This document shows positions 1 to 12,066 of a stretch of DNA of 64,000 nucleotides, piece after piece. Within the stretch, counting starts at the first letter, position 1. Every line of letters starts with the position of its first letter. Source of the DNA: Delia radicum (taxonomy: Eukaryota; Arthropoda; Insecta; Diptera; Anthomyiidae); assembly GCA_021234595.1 (NCBI GenBank), contig CM037855.1:63974151-64038150 (forward strand). Direction: 5' to 3'. The notes below the pieces were generated by a model. The model saw only the letters and a list, made by a program, of their open reading frames with translations, was not told where the DNA came from and did no database searches. Made by a program: the position numbers and the translations under genes.

Positions 1-962
1 CTCTACTACATCTTGACATGCCGCGACATCTGCTTATCAGCACAATTTTTTTTAGCAAAATTAATTAGTAAAACATTAGTATATTAGTAAAGCATTAGTA
101 TAAAACAGTTAAGTGCTGAATAAGTATAACAAAAATTTTAGCTGAAAACACGATTTTAGCAAAAATATTTGCTAAAAAATAGTATACCTGATTTACAAGA
201 CGTTTTACTAACTTTTCTACTAACTTATTTTTTTGAGTGTACATTTCAGTAAATTCAATTAACATTGTCATTTATTTTTTAAAAATGAGCCACAATTGCA
301 GTAAAAATGTTAGTAAAAAATAAACAAACATTTATTTTTTATTTTTTTAAATAACAAAAAACGACTAAGAAATGATTGTAAAATCATAAAACAGTCATTT
401 GATGTGGTTTGTTTGAACTGCAAGTTAGTAAAAAACTTAATTTGTTCTACAAATGACTGACATTTGAATTAAAAATAAAGAAACTGTATTACAACCCAAA
501 CAACTACATAATTTTAAAGCAGAAGTTCTCTGAGTGTAGTGTTTGCTTTTTGTAATAGTAACATTTTAATTATGATCTCAAACCTGACAATTCAAAACTA
601 AATGCAATTAAAAAAATATATAAAACAAATAAAATAATTACATACTAATAAAAGTTATTATTAAACCAGGAAAAATATCACAAATGTTGCAAAGTGTTGA
701 ATGAAGAAGTTCTGGGATACATTAAATGCTTCTTATATTAAGCACAATTATTTTTTAGAAGAATATTTCATTTGCAAAATGTAATATTTTATGCTAAAAT
801 CTTTTTATTACATATTTCCTTATTTTTATAATTTTTTCACTTCACAAATTTTTAAATTGTTGTTTTCTCTTGCTTGCATGTATAAAGAATGACAGCGTTC
901 AGTGTTGCGTATTATATTACTTCTAAAAATAAAATTAAAATACAGATATATTTTGTTAAATT
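1..962. other. AT-rich stretch without a gene
   Basis: No convincing ORF or element end is visible. Short direct repeats of TTAGTAAA and ATTAGTAT lie at about 65-101. The segment 201-236 reappears in inverted orientation at 31741-31779, so at least part of this stretch is dispersed repeat DNA. Confidence 0.5.
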
Positions 963-1193
963 TTTTTATTTAGACTAGTTTTAATTAGTATGGCAAACGA
1001 ATTTTTTAACGATACTCGATTTCTTCGAGTTATCGATCATGGCTACAACACAAGACGGAGAGCAAAAGGTCGTTTTAAGGTCAAACAACAGAAAAAAAAA
1101 CAGTTATTAAATATGTTACCAAGAAGCATTATGAATATTTCTAATAAATTTAAGAGAAAAAAACTAATTAAAAATTACTTTATAAAAAAATAA
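963..1193 (+). pseudogene. C-terminal end of a CR1-like non-LTR retrotransposon reverse transcriptase
   Basis: The reading frame through NEFFNDTRFLRVIDHGYNTR matches the C-terminal tail encoded at 41356-41620 on the other strand (NEFFNDPRFLKVIDHVHNTR). Such H-x-x-NTR tails followed by basic residues close the RT of CR1-type elements. Only about 70 residues remain, so this is a 5'-truncated copy. The open frame continues upstream of the first ATG at 990, which therefore need not be a start. A poly(A)-rich 3' UTR follows directly. The segment resembling DPRF to GKNSL is compressed into a lysine-rich stretch, suggesting decay. Non-LTR origin is well supported by the 3' UTR match; the clade name is inference. 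Confidence 0.65.
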
Positions 1194-1336
1194 CAAAAAA
1201 AAAAAAAAATAATTAAAAAAAAAGGTTCGTACCTGCAGACAAGCCAACGGGCTTCACGGGTTAAGTATAAGTTTATATTGTAAAAATATCTAAAATTTCA
1301 ATAAATATTTTTAATAATAATAATAATAATAATATA
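1194..1336 (+). repeat. 3' UTR and (TAA)n tail of the CR1-like copy, with a conserved hairpin
   Basis: After an A-rich run, positions 1235-1260 contain GCAGACAAGCC, a short loop and GGCTTCACGGG, forming an AAGCC/GGCTT hairpin. The same block with loop changes is found at 41238-41263 on the minus strand in the 3' UTR of element B. An ATAAATATTT stretch and a (TAA)n run at 1312-1334 end the copy. Confidence 0.6.
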
Positions 1337-1483
1337 TACAATTAGATACAAATATTGCTGCTTATATTATACATCTACATATATATACATTTTTTTTACT
1401 TGGACTTGGAAAAACATCTGTTTATAAAGGAGTAATAAATAATTTTTACTTATAAAATAAGTTAAATATATAAAGTAATAAAA
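1337..1483. other. AT-rich spacer
   Basis: Nothing recognisable between the TAA tail and repeat family R. Confidence 0.4.
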
Positions 1484-1920
1484 ATTAATCAAGTTCGAGG
1501 CCATATCTATGTTTCTTTACTAGGATATTGTCCTAACAAATAATCTATAGAGTTTTTGTTTTCAAATTTATCAATCGACCACTTTCAGGAATGTGTTGAT
1601 AGATCTATTTCGGGAATTTTCTAGGTTCCCATGCAAAACATTAAACATTCATATAAACTAGTTTTCTTTACTAGGATATGTTTCTATGTTTCTTTACTAG
1701 GATATTGTCCTAACAAATAATTTATAGAGTTTTTGTTTTCAAATTTATCAATTGACCACTTTCAGGAATGTGTTGATAGATCTATTTAGGGAATTTTCTA
1801 GGTTCAAATGCAAAACATCAAACATTCATATAAACTAGTATTCTCACTAAATAAGAACTAATATATGAGCTCGAAGTTAAAGATTATCACCATTGATCAA
1901 CTATAAATTGAAAACTTGTT
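1484..1920 (+). repeat. Dispersed repeat family R, copy 1, with internal tandem duplication
   Basis: This segment begins near CAAGTTCGAGGCCAT and ends near TTGAAAACTTG. It matches 28321-28976, where the same order of blocks is found. Within copy 1 a block starting CTATGTTTCTTTACTAGG at 1507 is repeated at 1684, a 177-bp tandem duplication. The ends share the short inverted sequence CAAGTT/AACTTG. A further partial start of the family (ATTCAAGTTCGA) lies at about 6749-6760. Non-coding; could be a MITE or part of a larger element. Confidence 0.6.
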
Positions 1921-2216
1921 TGTTATGTGCAAGGTATACCTTTGGTAGATATACAATACACGTTTTTTGTTTTTTTTCTCCTTATTATTTGCACACTTGT
2001 TTTGTTTAAAAAACTAGATGTAAAGGGGGGAGTTAACAAGACAGTACTTTGTGTTTTATACAAGTTTGATATAATTTTTATTACTTTTTTATGTTTTTTT
2101 TTTTTGCTTTATTTTGATTTTCTGATTTTGAGCACTAAATAAGCTTTTTCTAAAGATTTTTTTGTTTTCATTGTTTTTTAAGATTTTTAACACAAAGTTC
2201 TTTTTATAGTCCTGAA
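1921..2216. other. T-rich stretch, no supported gene
   Basis: A 71-codon frame at 1927-2142 is a run of Phe/Leu/Ile codons from T-rich DNA with no family signature, so I do not call it a gene. Confidence 0.4.
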
Positions 2217-2399
2217 GTATTATTTATTTATTTAAGATTTTCATTGTTAGAACAATAAGAATAGAATTCTTTTATAGTTAAAATAAATTACATGTAAACA
2301 AGTCATAATTAGATTATAAATATTTTACCTATAGTTAAGGGTTAATAGGTAATATAATTTGGATATAAAATTATGAACAAGTGTTAAAAAAAAACGTGA

Positions 2400-5300
2400 A
2401 GTAAAGAAAATAAAACATGTCAGTTCTGGACAGGCGTTTTAAGTGAATTGGTAGAGAATTCCAAAGTTTAATGGCGTTAATAAAAAACATTCTGCCGGTA
2501 TTTAAGAGTTTGTAAAGGGGGTCGATCAAGGTCATGCATCAAGTTGATGGACCAAATCATATCTTTTCAACTATAGAGGGCTTTTCTGAAATATTAGCCT
2601 GTGTAAAAATAAGAGGTTACGCATTTGAAGATAGCCGACGAGGTCACATCCAAGCAGTGTTGCCAGTGGGTTTTTTAAGAAATACCTACACTCAGCAATA
2701 AAAATCACTTTTCTCCCTACATTATCGAATTTTTTTCCCTACAAAAATCGCTACGAAATTTTTTACATTATTGTAAACTAAATATGCTTTGAAATTTTCA
2801 TACTTTCGACGACAATTCCAATTATTTTCAAAAACTAATATCCAAATACTACTATCGAAAATTTGTTCGAAAATTATATGAAAATAGAAATTTGTTAAAT
2901 TTTCCAAAACATTTTCTTACAATAGATTTAAAATTGTCAATATTTGCCAAAACAAAAATAATACCGCCCATCAAAAATTGTATTGCTTTTCGTCGGTGAA
3001 ATTTAACATTAGTTTAACATTATTTTTTCCAAAGGATAACTTCCTAAATAACTTCCAAAGAGTATGGTTGTTAAAAAACAACCTATTAACAATCTATTAA
3101 AATGTCAAATTATTAGAAACTAATATTTTCTAAAAATATAATCATTTTACAAAAAATGTAGAAATATCTATTAAAATGGGTTTTCTACGGAAATATTGTC
3201 TCTCAAAATATAATAATTTTACAAAAAAAAGTAGAAATACCTGTTTTTGAAAATATTTGCGTTATTTGGAAACAGTACCTACATTTTAACTAATTTTAAA
3301 TATCTGTCCCTTTTCCCCTACGCCGTTATTTTGAAGGAAAAAAAACCTACACGAAGGGATTTTCCCCTACTTCTGGCATCACTGCTTCCAAAAACCTTTG
3401 TTCTCTACGATGATATGTGGTTAAACCGGTGCAGTCCATAAACACACCGAGTATCATTATTAAAAGACACCTGCAATTTGAGTAAAGACTTGGAATCTAG
3501 TTTACTAAAGACCTCAGCCGAGTAAGTTATAATCGGCAGTATTAACTGAATTACTAAACGTCTCTTCGTTTCAGTCGGAACATAATTAGATGACATACGC
3601 AAGTTACGGATTGTAAGGTACACCTTACGTACCACAATGTAGATATGGTCCCTGCAAGAGAGTGGAATTTATGTAGAAACCTAAATATTTAACCTTCTTA
3701 ACAAAGGCAAGATAAGTATCCCCAAGCATTATTGGCGGCAATTGATTAACACACAAATCTATCTTACACACTGGTAATACCACAGACTTCCCTGGATTAA
3801 GCCTCAAGTTGTTAGCCTCCACCCAAGAATAAATAGATTTCAAATCATCATTTAACTTGTCACATGTGACTTCCCAAGTACCATAATTACCCTTTGCCAA
3901 ATAAATTTGAATGTCATCAGCGTTTGCATGAACCTTTGCATGTTTACACATATATCATTAACGAAAATACTGAATAGCAAAGGTCCGAGGACTGACCCCT
4001 GCGGTACACCCGTATTCATATGTCTAAGTCCAGATTCCCTTACACCTACAATTTCCTTCTGCATTCACCCACACAGATAGCCTCTCATCAGAGATACTGC
4101 ATAACAACTGAAACCAAAATAATAAGGCAACTTTCTGCACAGTAAAACATGATCAACCTTATCCAATTACCTTTAGCGCCGCAGTTGTACAACTATGTTT
4201 TCCAGAAAACCCGATTGCAATAGCGTTAGTAGAGTTTTCTCATTCAGATAATTAGTAATTTGTTGAGAAATAAGTCTTTCAACTACTTTAGCCATGGAAG
4301 GAAGTATACTTATAGGTCTAAAATCACTTTATTGCGTGGGAGAAAAACTTTTGCAATCAGAAATATCCTGCCAATTGTCCATTTTTCAGGTAAGGTGGAA
4401 GTGGTTATACAATGATTGAAAATATGTGTTATTGCAGCGACCACGTCTGCCAATATTATCTTCATGAATTTAATACCACTACATCCTCCCCAACAGCATT
4501 TGAACGTATCCCCATGAAGGCCGTGAAAACATCAATTTCAGAAACCGCATCAAAACGAAAGATGCTCAAAAAATGATTGATCGAGAATATGATTGTCCTG
4601 ATTCATTGGGGTCTCATGTCCACAAAAAATTCATTCAAATCATTAGGGTCCAAACTACAATCCGTCGTCTCCCTAGAATAGACACGTAAATTATTGATAT
4701 TCTTTTACAACTGGCCAGATTGCAAGTTTGGATTCAATTGATAAGATTTCTTAGCTTCTCTGACAACAAGGCTCGTACGATTCCTAATTCTTCTATAGAG
4801 AGATCTGTTAAGGGGGGTTGAATTTCTCTTCCAAGCTTCATAATTGCTCACGAATTGATTCCCTTACAGCAAAGGTGAACCAAGGACATGAATTAGATCT
4901 AACATAAAAGCTACGAGCGGGAACATGAATGTCATAAATATTATTCAGTGTAGATAACAAAGTGTTCAATCTTCCTTCAACTGTAGGTTCAAAGCAGCAA
5001 TTGATTAAATCAGTACTTGACATTTCCGAAAACAACAAGGAATAATCAATTGATTTGAAATCGCGATATGTTAAAACATTAGATGGATCATCCATATTAA
5101 TCGTGACATTAAGACTGCAAAACAATAAATCATGATCAGAAACAAACGAAATTTGATCAAACAACAACAAGGAACGAATGTCGGATAGTAAAAACAAGTC
5201 AAGCAATAGGATGGACATTGTGACAAAAACGGGTAGGCAGTTCATTATTAACAACCGACAGACCAACCGAGCATATAAAATTACGAAGCTCATCACTTTG

Positions 5301-5765
5301 ATAGTCAATCACCAAGAAATTTATGTTAAAATCACCACAGATCAAATAAAAAATCGTAATCAATAATAGAGGTATGATAATTCCTAACAAAAAAATGGCT
5401 CCAACAAGTACGTCCTACTTAGGCTATACACACATGAAATTAAAATCCTAGTTACATTATCATAAATTTCAACATTAATATATTCAATTCTAGCGGACTT
5501 GTCAGATTTGTTTAAAAGCTTGCATTTGAGATTCGCCACCACACTTCTTTTTAAATCTACTTTTACGAAATAAATTATATCCATTCAATTTATAATAAGT
5601 ATTAGATACATCATTATTTAACCATGTTTCAGTAACACATATAACATTTACTTTAGAATATTCAAATGAACATTTAACTTCATCCAACTTTACTCCATTT
5701 AAACTTTTGGCATTAAAATGAACTATATTAAGGCCATGTCTCTGACTACAAAGTACATTTAACAA
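2400..5765 (-). pseudogene. Element A ORF2: endonuclease and reverse transcriptase, broken
   Basis: This would make and use nicks in target DNA for reverse transcription. Reading on the minus strand: endonuclease start NIVHFNAKSLNG with ICVTETWLN (5765-5560), GDFNI (about 5340), VSDHDLL (about 5145); RT motifs RPISILPSMAKVVERLI (about 4320), GVPQGSVLGPLLF (4010-3970) and NADDIQIYL (about 3910); connection region; then, beyond the hAT insertion, the tail GYLQMRNLLFLHRL and LWNSLPIHLK (2640-2430). At least five frame changes separate the pieces. The usual YADD box reads NADD. Not functional. Confidence 0.75.
2655..3384. mobile_element. Non-autonomous hAT-like element (730 bp) inside element A
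   Basis: Ends read CAGTGTTGCCAG at the left and CTGGCATCACTG at the right, a 12-bp terminal inverted repeat with one mismatch. Flanking 8-mers CATCCAAG (2647-2654) and CTTCCAAA (3385-3392) agree at six of eight positions, as for an old 8-bp target duplication of the hAT superfamily. Removing it joins two parts of the element A RT. The interior is AT-rich and encodes no recognisable transposase. Superfamily assignment rests on terminus and duplication size. Confidence 0.65.
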
Positions 5766-6008
5766 TACAGAATGGTTTCATTAACACCACGCCTTCTACT
5801 GTATCCACTCATAAAAAATCACAGAAAAGACAGCTTTAAATATTAGGAATTTTTGTAAATGGTGAAAATATAGATTAGGAAGATATAGAGATAGAATTAG
5901 CATGAAAGGGGTATAGGTAATATCAAATAACTTTTCAAATTTTAGCATCTTAATTAAGAATAGTTGAAAATAAAAAATTAATTAAATTAGTAATTAGTGT
6001 ATTAAAAG

Positions 6009-6690
6009 CTAATAAGTATTTAAATTAAGTCCTCGATATCTTTTTGACTGGTAATTGGAGTAGCTTCTAATGTGAACCTTGCCTCTGATAGAGAATACGC
6101 TCCAAAGTTTTGACTCTCGTTTAAGTTTAACGGCTTGTTGTAATAATTTTCTATTATCAACACTTAAACTTTCATAAATACGGAATATAGTGCCCCAATT
6201 AAATCCAGCAGTGAGCATAGATACTCCACCTTTTGTTTTTTTCCGAAATTAAGAGAATGATTTGAGAGCACGATTTCTGTCATAAGGCGTATAGAATTTA
6301 ATTATTACAGCTGTATGTTTGCTATTACTAGCTGATTTAGGAGGAAAGAAATCAACTGAGCGGCAGACCTGATTGAAAATTGATTTCAAGAGTTCTGATT
6401 TTTCGTATTTGATTCCAAAGATAAGTGCATCAGCAGAAGTATCCTCGAATGGGTTGTGATTAAGTTTTTTTTACCTTGATGTCATATAATTCCTTCTTTA
6501 AAACTTCAATATCGTTCGTTATTTTGTCAGTAGAGTTCAATTAGCTTTCAATTGAGGCTATGCGATCTTCAATTTAATTTGAACTTTCAGTAATAAGTTT
6601 TATTTCATTCTCAATTTTATTAACAAGCTTTGTTTCTACTGCTACCAATTCACTAGATAACCGATTAAAAAATTGTTCTGTATGTAGTTG
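6009..6690 (-). pseudogene. Element A ORF1: coiled-coil plus nucleic-acid-binding-type domain, broken
   Basis: Minus-strand frames give a Glu/Lys-rich heptad-like segment (ELVAVETKLVNKIENEIK and on, 6660-6480, two in-frame stops), then HNPFEDTSADALIFGI and HTAVIIKFYTPYDRN (6460-6290), then a domain with LLQQAVKLKRES and GKVHIRSYSN (6218-6009). This order, coiled coil then RRM-like then C-terminal domain, is that of ORF1 proteins of several non-LTR clades, which bind the element RNA. It lies just upstream of ORF2 on the same strand. Frame breaks near 6480 and 6225 make it a pseudogene. Domain naming is inference from pattern. Confidence 0.5.
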
Positions 6691-6764
6691 CAATTAAAAA
6701 TAAACATTATGTTTTTTCGACCTTTAATTGTGGAATGAAAATGAAAAGTATTCAAGTTCGATGC

Positions 6765-7800
6765 AAAACTCTAATACAGCAAAAGATAACAACTACAATT
6801 TGTGGAAAGCAACAGAGTATTTGATGGAAAGCAACTAAGTAGATCAGATGCAAATAAGGCACAAGCTTTTGCTCAACACCTTTTTAATATTTTTCAAGTT
6901 CACCCAATTGGTAATCCTGCCGAAGATGAAGGAATTTTCAGTTTGTTAGGTGTTCCTTACCAATTAAGCATTTTTCACCCTCCGAAGTCAAAGCGGAAAT
7001 AAAGTACCTGAATCCCAAAAAATATCCCGCATATGATAATATCGACTCAGCAGTTAAAAAAAAATGTTTCTAAAAAGCCATCTTATTCCTAACAATGTTT
7101 AATAACTCAGTTTTACAATTAGGGCACTTTCCATCAAAGAGGAAATGTGCTGAGATTATAATGATCAAAAAGCCAAACAAGCCAGAAAATCAAATTACGT
7201 CATTATAGACCAATAAGTCTATTAAGTTATTTTCAAAAATATTTGAAAAAATCTTCTTGAAACGTTTGTCACCAATTATTGAGAGTCTGAAAATTTTTTC
7301 CGAGCATCAGTTTGGGTTTAGACAAGAACATGGTACATCCAAACAATGCCACAGAGTAATACATGTTATTCGAAAATTATTTAAGGAAACAAAATACTGC
7401 TCTGCGGTCTTCTTGGACATCCAACAGGCTTTTGACAGGGTTTGGCACATTGGTCTTTTATCAAAAATAAAAGAACTACTTTCAGCAGCATTTTATTCAA
7501 TCACAAAATCTTTTTTACATAATAGAATGTTTTTTGTGAAAATCGCTGATGAAAGGTCAAATATTTTTGATATAAGAGCAGGGGTTCCTCAGGGCAGCGT
7601 TCTAAGTCCTGTGCTTTACACGATATTTACGGCTGACATGCCAATTTTAGAACATATAAGTGTTTCAACATATGCAGATGACACTGCCATAGTTCAATAT
7701 ATGCAGATGACACTGCAAAGTTCTACTCTTTGATTGGTTCAAAATCTCAACTTAATTTTGAAAACAAATTAAAACTTTATAAGTCAGTAATTCTGTATGA
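6765..7800 (+). pseudogene. Jockey reverse transcriptase, N-terminal and central part
   Basis: The frame begins with NNYNLWKATEYL, the Jockey linker before the RT, then (frameshift) SDANKAQAFAQHLFNIF, and later HQFGFR-like EHQFGFRQEHGTSKQ, AVFLDIQQAFDRVWH, AGVPQGSVLSPVLYTIF and STYADDTAIV. These are RT motifs in correct order with an intact YADD. A small tandem duplication of about 27 bp repeats the YADDTA coding segment at 7672-7716, and the following connection region is partly deleted, ending at KLKLYKSVI where the DNA transposon begins. Several stops between 7000 and 7250. Would copy element RNA into DNA; now dead. Confidence 0.8.
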
Positions 7801-7965
7801 AATCACCAAATCGGCAAAGCTGGCATATCTTAGATTTTACTCAAACTAACTGGAAATGATATTTAGGGTCTGAAAACCAAAATCCAAGAGGATTTAATTT
7901 TTGCACACTGCACTACCGGTTCACGCAAAATAAAAAACTAAAAAGTCTTGTTTTTGTGCGTAGTG

Positions 7966-8558
7966 GTTTGAGCTGTTAAAATCTAGTTTCTACCAAAAAT
8001 ATAAAATTTGACTTAATTCATACACCCGAAAAATAACGTGGTATGGAAAATAAACCTATTTTATTGGTTTTTTATGTTCTTCAATGAACTCCAGTGTCGG
8101 CGCTAATGAATATGAAAGCATAATAATTCTCAGATACAAATTAGACATGTCGGAGAAAAATACAAAATTAAAATTGGCTCAATCTGGCAACTCGTTATGA
8201 AAAAATCGTTACTTGAAATTTTGAAAATTTGCATATTTCAGACTACAATTTGGTCATGTTTGTTAGCAGATACAAACTTGAAAATTACAGAGTACTTACT
8301 CCCTACTTTTAACTTTATAACACTTCAAGACCCGTTTTCTCTCCTCTGGGATTTACAGGGTTTTAAAGAAAAGCCTTTTTGATTTTTTGTATGTATTTTT
8401 ATACTTTCCTCAATTGTTAAATACAGAGAAATTAAAATAAAAATAAGTAGTATTATGAAGTAACAAAGAATAATTATGGACTAAAAAATATATTTAACAA
8501 ATTCAATAGATTTTTTATGTTAACAAAATTTTATAGTGGTGGCAGAAAATAGGCACAT
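7966..8558 (+). repeat. Left long terminal inverted repeat
   Basis: Matches the complement of 11070-11705 over most of its length, for example AACTCCAGTGTCGGCGC (8087-8103 region) against GCGCCGACACTGGAGTT (11511-11527 region), and GTGGTGGCAGAAAATA against TATTTTCTGCCACCAC at the inner edge. Part of the arm (about 8311-8360) is repeated again in inverse orientation at about 8628-8680. Confidence 0.8.
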
Positions 8559-8799
8559 AAAGAGAACATACTTCATGTAAACTAGAACATTTCTGTATTT
8601 TAGCTTTTCTTTAAACACATGTGAGTTCAAAAGGAGTGGAAATAACAAAACGGTCCTTGAAGTGTTATAAAGTTAAAGGTATATTTAATTCTAATTGTAA
8701 AAAAATTACATAGCTTCACTAAGTAGGCGGCGATATTTGCTTATTTGCTTGTGAAGAATCAATCATTAAGTTTTTGGTATTTTTCAATCGATCCACAAC

Positions 8800-10968
8800 G
8801 TGCTGTGCTCGATAGGCTTGTTTGTACAAGAAGACTGTCATAACTTTATGTATTCGCGATCATCGGAATTAATAAGTAAAGATGAATTAAATGAAAATGA
8901 TAAATTTGTATTAAATAAACGACTACAAATTATATCAATTGTTAATATTTGCACATATCATTATAAAAAATATATAACGTATTATTTTCACGCATTCGGA
9001 AAGAAGTGTTGCGATCCATTAAAAGTTCATAAAAAAAAACAATTCGTAAATCGTTGAAAGAAATAACAGAAAATTGTTGTGATGTAAATAAAAATGTAGA
9101 TCTTATACCCGGCCAAGCAATTTGTTCACGTTGTATCGAAGAATTAAAAAGAAATAAGTCAGAAGTAAATTCTAATGATATAAATGAAGTATTGATGCAG
9201 AATTTTGATGATTTCGATGTTTCCTTTGAACCTAATCATGTTGCTCTGGAAACATTGAACAAGGTATACTCGATTTTGGACGAATCGCCTATTCCTCCCA
9301 TCCAAAAATTGACTGCATTAAATAGAAAAAGGAAAATTGATGAAAAAGTAAATCAAATATCGAATAAAATTAGAAACAAATTAGAGGCTACTTTTGAAGT
9401 AAAAGAACGCATACAAATAAAAAGACTTTTAGTGATGAAAATAGTGATTTAGAATATTTGGATTTAATTAAAGAATTAAAAATAAAATTTAAAACTTCTA
9501 ATACATTCGCTGAAAAATACGAAATTTTGACTTTGTCACCAAAAAAGTGGACAATATCTAAAATACAGTCGGAATTTGATTGCAGTGAATATCTGTACGG
9601 AATGCAAAAAAATTGCGAGAAGAAAATGGCGTATTACCAAAAATTAAGTGTGAAGGAAACTATTACAATGGTCACAAATTTTAATGAAGACGACGAAATT
9701 AGTAGAGTAATGCCAGGCCAAAGAGATTGCGTAACTGTTCGAAACAAAAATGTCGGAAAATCTAAAGAGCAAAAACGTATAGAACTACTTAACCTTAAAG
9801 AAATCTACGTAAAGTTCAAAGAAACTTATCCACTAGGATTTTTCGACTTTCGCTTCATTACGTCCAAAAAATGGTATTTTAGCCGGAGCAGCTGGCACCC
9901 ACTCTGTGTACGGTTGCTGTATTTACCAAAACATGAAGCTAATGTTAATGGCATGTAATATAAAATTCACTTAAGAAAATTGTTTGTGATGATTTAAATG
10001 TAGAGTGTATGTTATCTTGTTGCAATAAATGTCCAGGTACTGATGCTATAAGCTCTTCACTATGGGCCGAAAGTCAAATATTATCTGAGATAAGATACAG
10101 CAGTAGATTTCAACAGATCGTTGCAATTAAGTGACTTTAGTTAAAACAACTGACGAGTTTATAAGTGAATTGAAACAAAATTTAATAGCTTTAAAGTCTC
10201 ATCATTTTATTGCAAAAAAACAATCTGAATACCTAAAAAATTTTAAAGAAACTTTAAAAAATAATGTAGAGTGTATAGCATTAGTTGATTTTTCCGAAAA
10301 CTATACATTTGTAGTACAGGACGAAGTACAATCGTTCCACTGGACAAACGATCAAGCTACTCTACACCCTTTTGTAATTTATTATAAAGAATATGGATCA
10401 ATCAAAACCGAAACATTGTGCGTAATTAGTGATTGTTTGAACCACAATACAATACCATATCATTTTATTCATTTCAAAAAACTTCCATCAATTATATAAA
10501 AAATAAGTATCCCCAGTTTAAAAAAATCCATTACTTTAGCGATGGATCGGCAGCTCAATACAAAAATAAAAAAAATTTATCAACATTTGTCATCACAAAG
10601 ACGATTTCGGCTTAGAAGCATAGTGGCACTTTTTTTGCCACTTCTCATGGCAAAAGTCCTTGTGACGGAGCAGCAGGCACAATTAAGCGGACTGTAAGGA
10701 AAGCAAGTCTACAGCGAACTGCGGATCATCATATCCTAACACCTACTGCAATGTTTGAATTTTGTTCCACCCAAATTCCTGGTATAAAATTTTTTTTGTA
10801 CCCATTTCTGATGTTAATGCTATCGAAAACTTTTTGTCAAAAAGATTTATTGATGTTTGCACAATTAAAAATACAAGAAACTACCACAGTTTCTCTCCGA
10901 TTTCTCACAGTCAGTTAAAAGTACGAAAGTTACAGCTTCTGATAATTTTGAAACTCCGAATATTATAA
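8800..10968 (+). pseudogene. Broken transposase of the long-TIR element (DDE-type suspected)
   Basis: Frames in order: a Cys-rich N-terminal part (FGKKCCDPLKVH, 8995-9030; PGQAICSRCIEEL, 9105-9150), a middle part (KWTISKIQSEFDCSEYLYG, 9547-9605; MPGQRDCVTV; LLNLKEIYVKFKETYP), a segment with GTHSVYGCCIYQN (about 9895-9935), CMLSCCNKCPG (10007-10040), then DFSENYTFVVQDEVQSFHW (10287-10345), VISDCLNH (10420-10443) and HYFSDGSAAQYKN (10528-10570). The three conserved acidic sites (DFSEN, SDC, SDG) look like a DDE-type core. At least five frame breaks. It would cut and paste the element through the inverted repeats. I do not assign a superfamily firmly. Confidence 0.55.
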
Positions 10969-11069
10969 GAACAAGTACTTTATTAAAATAAAATAAAACT
11001 TATTCCACGATTCTTAATTACCCACATTTAAACTATAACTTTTCTACTTTAAATGATAAAAATATACCA

Positions 11070-11705
11070 TGTGCATATTTTCTGCCACCACTGAAAAATT
11101 TTTTAACATAAAAAATCTACTGAATTTATTAAATATATTTTTTAGTCCATAATTATTCTTTGCTACTTCATAATACTACTTGTTTTTATTTTAATTTCTC
11201 TGTATATAACAATTGAGGAAAGTTTAAAAATACATACAAAAAATCAAAAAGGCTTTTCTTTAAAACCCTGTAAATCCGAGAGGAGTGAAAATAACTAAAC
11301 GGGTCTTGAAGTGTTATAAAGTGTTATATTAAAAGTTTGCATCTGCTAACAAACATGACCAAATTGTAGCCTGAAATATGCAAATTTTCAAAATTTCAAG
11401 TAACGATTTTTTCATAACGAGTTGCCAGATTAAGCCAATTTTAATTTTGTATTTTTCTCCGACATGTCTAATTTGTATCTGAGAATTATTATGCTTTTAT
11501 ATTCATTAGCGCCGACACTGGAGTTTATTGAAAAACACAAAAAACCAATGAAATATGCTTATTTTTAATACCACGTTATTTTTCGGGTGTATGAATTAAG
11601 TCAAATTTTGTATTTTGATAGAAACTATAATCATTCAGCTTTAAAACGATGCCTTCATCATGTAGATATCTCTAGCAGAAAAATTTTAACAGCTCAAACA
11701 AAATT
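11070..11705 (-). repeat. Right long terminal inverted repeat
   Basis: Inverted counterpart of 7966-8558, with about 50 extra bases near 11630-11685 not present in the left arm. Inner edge at ATGTGCATATTTTCTGCC. Confidence 0.8.
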
Positions 11706-11769
11706 TTAACAAAATCCAAAATGGTCCAGCAACAATTTTTCATTTTTATTCGGTGTTTTCATATAGAAT

Positions 11770-12066
11770 GACTCAAATCTATTTTAAAACCAGCGTCTTC
11801 CTACGGGATTCTACTGTGGGGAACTGCAAGCCAGTTTAATCATTCAAAATAATTAAAAGAAAGTCCAATACACTTGGACTTATAGTGCAATCACCATGGT
11901 ATATTACAAACGATTCTATCCATAATTATCTCAAAATTCAAACAGGAAGGAAGTTATCAGATATTATAGCGAAAAGTTTTTGGTTATACTAAGCAATCAT
12001 GTAAACCCCTTGGCTATCGCTTTATTAGACGAAATTAGGAGACTGAAGAGATATCATATCTTAGCC
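11770..12066 (+). pseudogene. Jockey reverse transcriptase, C-terminal part
   Basis: The frame ILKPASSYGILLWGTASQF (11790-11845) is the Jockey motif that follows YKSVI at the other side of the DNA transposon. Downstream frames give NHVNPLAIALLDEIRRLKR (11996-12050), also typical of the Jockey C-terminus. Frameshifts at about 11850 and 11990. Confidence 0.75.

Larger units (their letters stand above)
2217..6712 (-). mobile_element. Non-LTR retrotransposon A (CR1/Jockey group), near full length but decayed
   Basis: On the minus strand the order is ORF1 with a coiled-coil segment (about 6690-6009), ORF2 endonuclease and RT (5765-2400), then a 3' UTR ending in an AAATAAATAAAT-type tail at about 2217-2240. 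Both ORFs carry stops and frameshifts. A hAT-like MITE at 2655-3384 splits the RT C-terminus. The 5' boundary is approximate, set where ORF1-like sequence gives way to the Jockey element on the plus strand. No target duplication was identified. Clade is inferred from the endonuclease and RT motifs. Confidence 0.65.
7795..11768 (+). mobile_element. DNA transposon with ~0.6 kb terminal inverted repeats (possibly Sola-like)
   Basis: Two long inverted arms, about 7966-8558 and 11070-11705, flank a degenerate transposase frame. Outermost bases are less certain: GGTGATTTCATACAGAAT (complement of 7789-7806) resembles GGTGTTTTCATATAGAAT at 11752-11769, suggesting the true ends. It sits inside the Jockey RT. 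I could not define a target duplication. The superfamily is not certain; the coding sequence resembles arthropod and cnidarian uncharacterised proteins I associate with Sola-type elements. Confidence 0.65.

Noticed and set aside
3247..3441. A 64-codon plus-strand frame
   Set aside because: Crosses the border of the hAT-like MITE into the element A RT on the opposite strand, so it cannot be one gene.
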